This document shows positions 1 through 4,829 of a DNA stretch of 8,104 nt, piece after piece; within the stretch, counting starts at the first letter, position 1; each line of letters starts with the position of its first letter. The notes under the pieces were generated by a model that ran no database searches, was not told the DNA's origin, and was given only the letters and a program-made list of their open reading frames with translations. Source of the DNA: Actinomycetes bacterium (GTDB lineage: Bacteria; Actinomycetota; Acidimicrobiia; Acidimicrobiales; RAAP-2); the NCBI GenBank assembly GCA_021800645.1, contig JAJYYT010000089.1:1-8104 (forward strand), read 5' to 3'. Position numbers and translations under genes: made by a program.

Positions 1-691
1 TCCAGAGGACCGGTCGCAGGGCGCTGAGCGCGTCGAGGGTCGCGTCGGCTCGGGGGTGCTCGTCGGTGTCGACGTCTCCGACCGGGACGATCTCCTCGGC
101 GAACAGCGGGCGTGCGGCTACCGCCCGACGGTGGGACTCGAGCGCGAGCTCGTCCTGCTCGAGCCTCCCGATGCCGTACTCGCGTCGGAGGTTCTCCGCG
201 GTCTCGAGCATGCCCCCGGGGATGAGGTGCCGGCTGCCGCCGGCCGTCACCCGTCCCCGGACGAGGCGGTCCATGAGCGCGACGTCGCCCCCGCGTACGC
301 CCCAGCGAAGGCGCGTCGTGTAGTGCTCTGCCTGGCTCATGCTCTCGACGCCGCCGGCGAGCACGAGGTCGGCCGCGCCGGTCTGGACCTGCATCGCGCC
401 GTAGATCACTGCCTGGAGCCCCGACCCGCAACGGCGATCGAGCTGGATCCCCGTGGCCCCGACCGGCAACCCGGCGTCGAGCGCACCGACGCGTCCGATC
501 GCCGGTGCCTCGCCGTTGGGGTAGCACTGCCCCAGGACGACGTCGTCCACGCGGTCTGCGGGGACGCGCGAGCGTGAGAGGACCGCGTCGATCACACTCG
601 CCGCGAGCGCGGCGGCCGTCACGTCGCGCAGCTTGCCTCCGAACCCGCCGACGGGCGTCCGGAGAGGTTCGCAGATCAGGGCTTCACGCAT
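1..691 (-). CDS. Thiolase (acetyl-CoA C-acyltransferase family), N-terminal part, cut by the window edge
   Basis: Thiolases join or cleave acyl-CoA thioesters, as in the last step of fatty-acid beta-oxidation or acetoacetyl-CoA formation, in the cytoplasm. About 230 residues are visible, beginning MREALICEPLRTPVGGFGG, a typical thiolase N-terminus. The acyl-accepting cysteine is Cys88 in the motif RRCGSGLQA (codon at 428-430), and the family motif GGVESMSQAE follows about 25 residues later. The C-terminal domain with the GHP histidine and the second catalytic cysteine lies outside the window, so catalytic completeness cannot be judged. The ATG at 691 is chosen because the family alignment starts there. 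No Shine-Dalgarno sequence precedes it, and a TANNNT box lies 9 nt upstream, so a leaderless start is possible. The gene is divergent from the SRPBCC gene. Family assignment is firm; whether it is a degradative or biosynthetic thiolase is open. Confidence 0.93.
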   Translation of the reverse strand, partial: MREALICEPLRTPVGGFGGKLRDVTAAALAASVIDAVLSRSRVPADRVDDVVLGQCYPNGEAPAIGRVGALDAGLPVGATGIQLDRRCGSGLQAVIYGAMQVQTGAADLVLAGGVESMSQAEHYTTRLRWGVRGGDVALMDRLVRGRVTAGGSRHLIPGGMLETAENLRREYGIGRLEQDELALESHRRAVAARPLFAEEIVPVGDVDTDEHPRADATLDALSALRPVLW

Positions 692-700
692 GAAGATGTC

Positions 701-706
701 AGGTTA
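701..706 (-). promoter_or_regulatory. Candidate -10 box for the thiolase gene
   Basis: On the minus strand the sequence TAACCT fits the actinobacterial TANNNT -10 pattern and ends 9 nt before the thiolase ATG. Transcription would then start within about 3 nt of the ATG, a leaderless or nearly leaderless message, which agrees with the lack of a Shine-Dalgarno sequence. No good -35 hexamer is seen at 16-18 bp, so this is an inference from position and the -10 pattern only. Confidence 0.35.
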
Positions 707-833
707 CGGCGAGGTGGCGCGGTCGTGGGCCACGCGAGCGCTCGCCAGTACCCGCCGGCCGGGTGCCGCGGGCGAGAGCCGGTGACAATACGAAGATTGC
801 CGGAGACGGGCGTGAGGGTGGTAGGCAGGAAGG

Positions 834-1286
834 GTGAGCACTGTCACTGCAACCGCCCACCGCACCGTCGACGCCCCCGCAGGCGTCGTCTTCGGCTGTC
901 TCAGCGACTATCGAGAGCACCACCCCCGGTTCCTCCCCCCGGCCTTCTCGGAGTACCGGGTCGAAGAGGGCGGCACAGGCGACGGGACGGTGGTCAGCTT
1001 CGCGATCACCGCCGGTGGCCGGAGCCGCCGGTACCGGATGCGCGTCGTGGTTCCCGAGCCGGGACGGGTGCTCGAAGAGCGCGACACCGCTTCGTCCCTC
1101 GTGACGCGGTTCGTCCTGGCTCCCGACGGCAGCCGGACGAACGTCCGCATCGAGACGACGTGGAAGGGGGCCGGCGGGATCGGCGGCTTCTTCGAGCGCA
1201 TGTTCGCCCCCGCCGCGCTCAAGCGGATCTACGACGACGAGCTCGCTCGTCTGGACGCCTACGCACGGGAGCAACGCTCGGCGTGA
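834..1286 (+). CDS. SRPBCC family (polyketide cyclase/dehydrase-like) protein
   Basis: A 150-residue protein of the START/Bet v1-like SRPBCC superfamily, whose members fold around a hydrophobic pocket for lipids, polyketides or other ligands. The N-terminus (VTATAHRTVDAPAGVVFGCL) is the characteristic first strand and helix of the family. Beta strands rich in alternating Arg/Val follow (RSRRYRMRVVVPEPGRVLEE, then TRFVLAPDG and TNVRIETTW), and a C-terminal amphipathic helix (LKRIYDDELARLDAYARE) closes the fold. Length is normal for a single-domain member. The start is GTG at 834, preceded closely by a purine-rich AGGAAGG. It has no signal peptide or membrane segment, so it is probably cytoplasmic. 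It is divergent from the thiolase gene and 85 bp ahead of the response regulator. The ligand and reaction cannot be told from the sequence. Confidence 0.85.
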   Translation: MSTVTATAHRTVDAPAGVVFGCLSDYREHHPRFLPPAFSEYRVEEGGTGDGTVVSFAITAGGRSRRYRMRVVVPEPGRVLEERDTASSLVTRFVLAPDGSRTNVRIETTWKGAGGIGGFFERMFAPAALKRIYDDELARLDAYAREQRSA

Positions 1287-1357
1287 GCGAGGGAAGAATT
1301 CACCGCGAGGTCATCTTCGTGTAGGTGGCGCTTCGCGCACCGTTCAGCTCTGTTCCC

Positions 1358-1363
1358 TAGGGT
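1358..1363 (+). promoter_or_regulatory. Candidate -10 box for the response regulator
   Basis: TAGGGT matches TANNNT and ends 8 nt before the ATG at 1372. As with the thiolase gene, there is no Shine-Dalgarno sequence in front of that ATG, so transcription may start at or next to the start codon. The -35 region is not recognisable. The assignment rests on spacing and on the same arrangement at the other gene. Confidence 0.3.
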
Positions 1364-1371
1364 CTGCCCCG

Positions 1372-2151
1372 ATGGGTCTGCAGGCCCACGGCGCCAAGAG
1401 AGGACGGGAGCACAGGAGCGTCCGACGCGGCGCGACATCCTTGTCCGCGAGCCGCGTTCGGTTCGACGGACGCCCGGTCGTCCTCGTTGTCGATGACGAG
1501 GAGTCGTATCGCGAGGCGCTCGCGTCCGGGCTCGATCACGAAGGGTTCACCGTCCAGCTTGCCGCTGACGGCTACGAGGCACTGCGGCTCTTCCACTCCG
1601 GGCCCCCCGATCTGGTCCTGCTCGACGTCATGCTCCCGGACCAGTCGGGTGTGGAGCTGTGCCAGCGGATGCACGCGACCGCTCCGGTCCCCGTCATCAT
1701 GGTGAGCGCGAAGACCGCCGAAGTGGACATCGTCGTCGGCCTCGAGGTGGGGGCGGCGGACTACGTGGTCAAGCCGTACCGGCTGCGCGAGCTCGTCGCG
1801 CGAATGCACGCGGTGCTCCGACGCGGAGAGCCTCTGGCGGCTCCCGCGGGCGGGGCACTCGCCCGGGGGAGTGTCCGGCTCGATGACGGGCGCCGCGAAG
1901 TGACCGTCGACGGGCGCCCTGTCGAGCTGTCACGCAAGGAGTTCGACCTCCTCGCGCTCCTCATGGCCCAGCCGGGTCGGGTCGTGACCAGAGAGCGGTG
2001 CACGGAGCGGCTCTGGTGGGACCAGGAGCTGGTCGACACCCGCACCCTCGACACCCATGTGAAGCGCCTTCGGCGCAAGATCGAGCCCGATCCTTCGAAC
2101 CCCCGCCATCTCGTCACCGTGCGAGGGGTCGGCTTCCGCTTCGAGCCGTGA
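1372..2151 (+). CDS. OmpR/PhoB-family (RegX3-like) response regulator, no adjacent kinase
   Basis: A two-component DNA-binding regulator of 259 residues. The receiver domain covers about residues 35-150: acidic pair Asp41/Asp42 (LVVDDEE), phosphoacceptor Asp85 (LVLLDVMLPDQSG), Ser112 in the switch position (PVIMVSAK) and Lys134 in VKPY. A winged helix-turn-helix domain fills roughly residues 160-258, with LSRKEFDLLALL, the recognition-helix region TLDTHVKRLRRKIE and the terminal wing VTVRGVGFRFEP. All phosphorylation residues are present, so it should be a working regulator. The first 34 residues are a basic extension not typical of the family. An in-frame TTG at 1441 would remove 23 of them, and neither start has a clear ribosome-binding site. 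No histidine kinase lies next to it here, so its partner is encoded elsewhere. Similarity to RegX3 is by general pattern; the regulon is unknown. Confidence 0.92.
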   Translation: MGLQAHGAKRGREHRSVRRGATSLSASRVRFDGRPVVLVVDDEESYREALASGLDHEGFTVQLAADGYEALRLFHSGPPDLVLLDVMLPDQSGVELCQRMHATAPVPVIMVSAKTAEVDIVVGLEVGAADYVVKPYRLRELVARMHAVLRRGEPLAAPAGGALARGSVRLDDGRREVTVDGRPVELSRKEFDLLALLMAQPGRVVTRERCTERLWWDQELVDTRTLDTHVKRLRRKIEPDPSNPRHLVTVRGVGFRFEP

Positions 2152-2237
2152 CCCCGCGGCGTCACCACGTCCCTGCCGGGCGATGGATTCGCCTCGGGCC
2201 GCACGGAACGCTTACCGTTTCGACTGCAGCACGCGAG

Positions 2238-2280
2238 GGGCAGCGGCACCCGTTCGACGGTTCGCAGGCCTCCGCTGCCC
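2238..2280. other. 9-bp inverted repeat between regulator and hydrolase genes
   Basis: GGGCAGCGG (2238-2246) is matched perfectly by CCGCTGCCC (2272-2280) with a 25-nt loop, and the loop holds a smaller CCGT/ACGG stem. It lies 87 bp after the stop of the regulator and 40 bp before the hydrolase start. No T-run follows, so it is not a standard intrinsic terminator. It could be a regulator-binding site, a transcript-stabilising stem or a weak terminator. Confidence 0.4.
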
Positions 2281-2293
2281 ACGACCGAGGGAG

Positions 2294-2310
2294 CTTCGAC
2301 TCGAAGGAGG
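2294..2310 (+). promoter_or_regulatory. Strong ribosome-binding site overlapped by a short palindrome
   Basis: AAGGAGG at 2304-2310, 9 nt before the ATG at 2320, is the best Shine-Dalgarno sequence in the window and fixes the start of the hydrolase gene. The palindrome CTTCGACTCGAAG (2294-2306) overlaps its first three bases and could fold into a 5-bp stem with a 3-nt loop that partly hides the site. The ribosome-binding call is firm; control by folding is inference. Confidence 0.7.
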
Positions 2311-2319
2311 GGATCTGCC

Positions 2320-3084
2320 ATGTGGAACAGCTTCAGGACCGACGAGCACCTGGGCATCACCGCCGAGATCACGACGTACCCGGGGGGCAACGGCGACGAG
2401 ATCCACGCGTACGTCGTCCGGCCGATGAACGAGGGCCCGGTGCCGGGGATCGTGTTGGTCCACCACATGCCGGGGTGGGACGAATTCTCCCAGGAGTTCG
2501 CCGAGCGGCTCGGGCGCCACGGGCACCTCGTGATCTGCCCTGATCTGTACTGCCGCTTCGGGCACGGCACGCCGGACGACGTGGCAGCCAAGGTGCGGAG
2601 CGAGGGCGGCGTCCACGACGACAGCGTCGTCGCCGACTGCGAGGCCGCCGCCGCCTGGCTGCGCGCGGACTCCCAGTGCAACGGCAAGCTCGGGATCATC
2701 GGGCCGTGCTCGGGAGGCCGTCACGCGCTGCTGGCAGCGTCCCGGATCGGCGGGTTCGGCGCGGTCGTGGACCTGTGGGGCGGAGGCGTCATCATGCCCG
2801 CGGATCAGCGCACGCCCGCGCGCCCGGTGGCGCCGATCGACTACACGGCTGATCTCGACGCCCCGCTCCTCGGGCTCTTCGGCAACGACGACCAGTCACC
2901 CACGCCCGCGCAGGTCGACGAGCACGAGGCAGAGCTGAAGAAGTACCACAAGACCTTCGAGTTCCACCGCTACGACGGCGCGGGGCACGGGTTCTTCTAC
3001 TACCACACGCCCATGTACCGTCAGGAGCAGGCGATGGACGGGTGGGAGAAGGTCTTCGAATTCTTCGAAAGGCACCTCAGGTGA
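2320..3084 (+). CDS. Dienelactone hydrolase family alpha/beta-hydrolase
   Basis: A cytoplasmic enzyme of 254 residues in the dienelactone hydrolase family, whose founding members open the lactone ring of dienelactones in chloro-aromatic breakdown; many relatives act on other esters or lactones. The visible triad is Cys130 in the nucleophile elbow GPCSGG, Asp190 or Asp191 in LFGNDDQSP, and His223 in GAGHGFF. The N-terminal strand IHAYVVRP and the oxyanion region VLVHHMPGWDEF are typical, as is the GGVHDDSVVADCEAAAAWL helix before the elbow. There is no signal peptide. Length is normal for the family. The start is set by the AAGGAGG site 9 nt upstream. The stop codon lies inside the first unit of the 14-bp tandem repeat, which leads to the small gene 66 bp later, and the two are probably co-transcribed. 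The natural substrate is unknown, and no ring-cleavage genes are nearby. Confidence 0.92.
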   Translation: MWNSFRTDEHLGITAEITTYPGGNGDEIHAYVVRPMNEGPVPGIVLVHHMPGWDEFSQEFAERLGRHGHLVICPDLYCRFGHGTPDDVAAKVRSEGGVHDDSVVADCEAAAAWLRADSQCNGKLGIIGPCSGGRHALLAASRIGGFGAVVDLWGGGVIMPADQRTPARPVAPIDYTADLDAPLLGLFGNDDQSPTPAQVDEHEAELKKYHKTFEFHRYDGAGHGFFYYHTPMYRQEQAMDGWEKVFEFFERHLR

Positions 3085-3142
3085 GACGAGGAAGGTGAGA
3101 CGAGGAAGGTGAGACGAGGAAGGTGAGACGAGGAAGGTGAGA
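3079..3142 (+). repeat. 14-bp tandem repeat, about 4.6 copies, ribosome-binding-site-like
   Basis: The unit AGGTGAGACGAGGA occurs four times without a mismatch (3079-3092, 3093-3106, 3107-3120, 3121-3134) and continues as a partial fifth copy, AGGTGAGA (3135-3142). The first copy includes the TGA stop of the hydrolase gene, and the last ends 8 nt before the ATG of the small gene. Each junction reads GAGGAAGGTG, a Shine-Dalgarno-like purine run next to a GTG. Perfect identity between units suggests recent expansion by slippage. Confidence 0.97.
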
Positions 3143-3150
3143 GGGATCAG

Positions 3151-3426
3151 ATGTGCACGATGATCGCCGCGAGCGCAGCCGTCAACGGAGTCGGCAAGGG
3201 GGCGACGGGATGGTTTCCCATCACCCAGGCGACGGTCGGCTACGACCATGCCACGCACTCGGGCACACAGCACGCACTCCTGTTGGACTTCACCAATTAC
3301 GAGATCGGTGTGGAGGCACGCGTCGCGCTGGAGCTCGATCTCGAGTCGGGCAGGGCCCTCATGGCCCAGCTTCGCTCGGCCATCGAGGCAGCGGAGGCGA
3401 TCGGGGAAGACTCGCGGGTGCGCTGA
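3151..3426 (+). CDS. Small conserved hypothetical protein, DUF6295-like
   Basis: A 91-residue protein beginning MCTMIAASAAVNGVGKG. From memory, the pattern MCT..., GKG..GWF, T.ATV.YDH, H.LLLDF.N and ARVA.EL...S.RAL resembles the actinobacterial family DUF6295, which has no known function. There is no signal peptide or membrane segment. Several His residues cluster in the middle (YDHATHSGTQHALLLDF), and the C-terminal third is a helix rich in Glu and Ala. The start is ATG at 3151 with AGAGGG 5 nt before it, just after the 14-bp repeat. It follows the dienelactone hydrolase on the same strand and is likely in the same transcript. The MC start recalls class II amidotransferases, but the protein is far too short and lacks their motifs. 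The gene call is firm; the family name is a recollection that a profile search should test. Confidence 0.8.
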   Translation: MCTMIAASAAVNGVGKGATGWFPITQATVGYDHATHSGTQHALLLDFTNYEIGVEARVALELDLESGRALMAQLRSAIEAAEAIGEDSRVR

Positions 3427-3499
3427 GCGACGCTGCCGGGAGGCGCCGCCGAGGGACTGACGGAGGTCGCTGAGGGCTCGGTCCCGGGGGCGCGCCGCC

Positions 3500-3530
3500 G
3501 GGTCGCCTGAGGGTTCGCCTGAGGGTTGCT
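3500..3530. repeat. Short tandem repeat between convergent genes
   Basis: GGGTCGCCTGA (3500-3510), GGGTTCGCCTGA (3511-3522) and a fragment GGGTTGC (3523-3529) form two and a half imperfect copies of an 11-12 bp unit. They lie in the 112-bp gap between the small DUF6295-like gene and the convergent ctaG gene. No convincing terminator hairpin with a T-run was found in this gap. No function is evident. Confidence 0.6.
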
Positions 3531-3538
3531 TCCTCGAG

Positions 3539-4609
3539 TCAGCTGGTGGTCCCCCGCCGTCGTGCGGCCCTTGGCCGGTACGTGCCGAGCGCGAAGCCAG
3601 CTGTGCGCTGACCGCCGGTGAGCGGCCGTCCGAGGGGTTCGCCGATGGGCGGATCGAAGGAGGGGCCGATGACCGGGCCGCCGAGGCGGCCGTCGACAGG
3701 GTCGACGGGGACGCGCGGCTGAGGCGCATCCTCGAGCCTGCGGTCGAACCTGACAGCCCGCCGCTCCTCGAGCCGCACCCAGTGCATGATCACCGGGACG
3801 AAGGCGAGCGACATCAAGACGTCGCCGCCCACCCACATGATGACCCCGCCCACGTGCAGGTCGGTGACGAGTGACGGTCCCCAGGTGCGATGGAGCGCCG
3901 CTTCTGCGGGGAAGATCTCCCGGTTCTCGAGACTGAGGGTGAGACCGACGAACGTGTCGACCGGCACCGCCAGGAACAGGTAGAGGGCCTGCATCGCCGG
4001 GTGGAGGCGGTTGGTGCCCGGGTCCCTGCCGAGGATCTGGCGCCAGAAGAGGAACCCGACGACGAGGAACAGCACGTGCTCGCCGTGGTGGGCCGCGGGG
4101 CTCTCCAGCACCCATGTCATGAAGACCGTCAGGTGCGTGACGGGGACCACCAGTGCGTACGCGCCAAAGGCGATCACCGGATGCCCGATGACCTTCGCGG
4201 CGTGCGACCGGAGCACCCTCCCGAGCCGGCGGTGCCAGGTGCCGGCGGTGGCGCGCCACGCGAGCGCGATGGGGGAGGAGACGGCGAAGAGCCCGGCCGC
4301 GACCATGATGAGCAGGAGATGCTGGACCATGTGGTCCCAGAACAGCTCGTCGTCGTACACGCCGATTGCGCTCAGGAGGGCGATCGCAGTGACGGCGACT
4401 CCGCCGATGAAGGCGGCGGTCCGCCCGGCGGGCCATCGGTGGTGAGGATGGAGGCGGTTCTGGCGAGCCACGCCCCACAGGTACAGCGTGAGCGCGCCCG
4501 CCAAGAGGGCGATCGGCACCGGATCGACTGTCGTGCTGAGGAGCTGGCGCCACGACAGCGGCGGGAGCGCTGCGGCGAAGGCGGGGGCGAGTGCGAGGGG
4601 CTCGATCAT
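3539..4609 (-). CDS. ctaG: CtaG-type (caa3) cytochrome c oxidase assembly factor
   Basis: An integral membrane protein of the Caa3_CtaG family, needed for assembly of the CuB/CtaA-type oxidase in bacteria such as Bacillus. With the ATG at 4609 it has 356 residues and about seven hydrophobic segments (near 31-47, 64-83, 94-114, 141-163, 176-190, 205-223 and 248-274). Family hallmarks are HMVQHLLL (His93, His97), GHPVIAFG, the histidine cluster HHGEHVLFL (174-178), FLFWRQIL, and GGVIMWVGGDVL near residue 260. The last 70 or so residues form a Pro/Gly/Arg-rich cytoplasmic tail. In-frame GTG codons at 4645 and 4681 would extend the N-terminus by 12 or 24 residues; I prefer ATG because the extension is encoded by a degenerate repeat. 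It converges with the small gene and diverges from the cell-wall protein. Oxidase subunit genes are not in view. Confidence 0.92.
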   Translation of the reverse strand: MIEPLALAPAFAAALPPLSWRQLLSTTVDPVPIALLAGALTLYLWGVARQNRLHPHHRWPAGRTAAFIGGVAVTAIALLSAIGVYDDELFWDHMVQHLLLIMVAAGLFAVSSPIALAWRATAGTWHRRLGRVLRSHAAKVIGHPVIAFGAYALVVPVTHLTVFMTWVLESPAAHHGEHVLFLVVGFLFWRQILGRDPGTNRLHPAMQALYLFLAVPVDTFVGLTLSLENREIFPAEAALHRTWGPSLVTDLHVGGVIMWVGGDVLMSLAFVPVIMHWVRLEERRAVRFDRRLEDAPQPRVPVDPVDGRLGGPVIGPSFDPPIGEPLGRPLTGGQRTAGFALGTYRPRAARRRGTTS

Positions 4610-4631
4610 CGTTGCGGCGTCGTCCCGAAGC

Positions 4632-4740
4632 GCACCCGGCGGCACAGCACCACCTAGGCGGTCTGCACCACCCGTCGGCACAGCACCACCTAAGCGGTCC
4701 GCACCGCTTGGCGGTCCGCACCACCCGGCGGCACAGCGCC
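4632..4740. repeat. Degenerate repeat of about 36 bp upstream of ctaG
   Basis: A unit beginning GCACC..CGGCACAGCACC and ending in GGCGGTCT or AGCGGTCC occurs at 4632-4664 (33 nt) and 4665-4700 (36 nt). Two incomplete copies follow at 4701-4717 and 4718-4740. On the minus strand each full unit reads AGGTGGTGCTGTG, a Shine-Dalgarno-like run next to GTG, and the two GTGs are in frame with ctaG. The repeat fills most of the space between ctaG and its divergent neighbour, where the ctaG leader should lie. Confidence 0.8.
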
Positions 4741-4762
4741 GTTCAGCTCGGGACGCTCGGTG

Positions 4763-4768
4763 AGCTTA
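4763..4768 (-). promoter_or_regulatory. Possible -10 box for ctaG
   Basis: TAAGCT on the minus strand fits TANNNT and would put the ctaG transcript start near 4756, with the degenerate repeat inside the leader. No matching -35 hexamer is visible at the usual distance, so this is a weak call. Confidence 0.2.
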
Positions 4769-4775
4769 GCCATCG

Positions 4776-4804
4776 TGGACCGGCGCTCCGCGGGCGGCTA
4801 CCCT
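4776..4804 (+). promoter_or_regulatory. Candidate promoter for the cell-wall protein gene
   Basis: TGGACC (4776-4781, four of six matches to TTGACA) and TACCCT (4799-4804, TANNNT) are separated by 17 bp. The predicted start near 4811 leaves a short leader that contains GAGGAGG (4815-4821), 8 nt before the ATG at 4830. Spacing and order are all as expected, though each hexamer is imperfect. Confidence 0.4.
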
Positions 4805-4829
4805 CGCACCGACCGAGGAGGGGGTGCGC

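Noticed and set aside
56..577. 173-codon plus-strand frame opposite the thiolase
   Set aside because: The minus strand has an unmistakable thiolase with its active-site motif; this frame is its antisense.
1324..1341. Small bulged hairpin (GGTG and CG pairing with CGCACC) after the SRPBCC gene
   Set aside because: Short, bulged and without a T-run; it cannot be told from chance in GC-rich DNA.
1761..2699. 312-codon open frame on the minus strand
   Set aside because: Antisense to both the regulator and the hydrolase, Ser/Arg/Pro-rich, no recognisable domain.
3079..3142. CRISPR-like array
   Set aside because: Units are 14 bp and directly adjacent with no spacers, so this is a simple tandem repeat.
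3453..3485. GGGAC...GTCCC inverted arms between the small gene and ctaG
   Set aside because: Only 5 bp with a long loop and no T-run; not enough for a terminator call.
2896..3729. 277-codon minus-strand frame crossing the repeat array, the small gene and the end of ctaG
   Set aside because: It stays open across three unrelated elements, including the tandem repeat, and shows no domain. The genes on either side explain the sequence.
3297..4724. 475-codon open frame on the minus strand overlapping ctaG
   Set aside because: It is a shifted frame of ctaG, very rich in Arg, Pro and His with no family pattern. The ctaG frame has clear membrane segments and family motifs.
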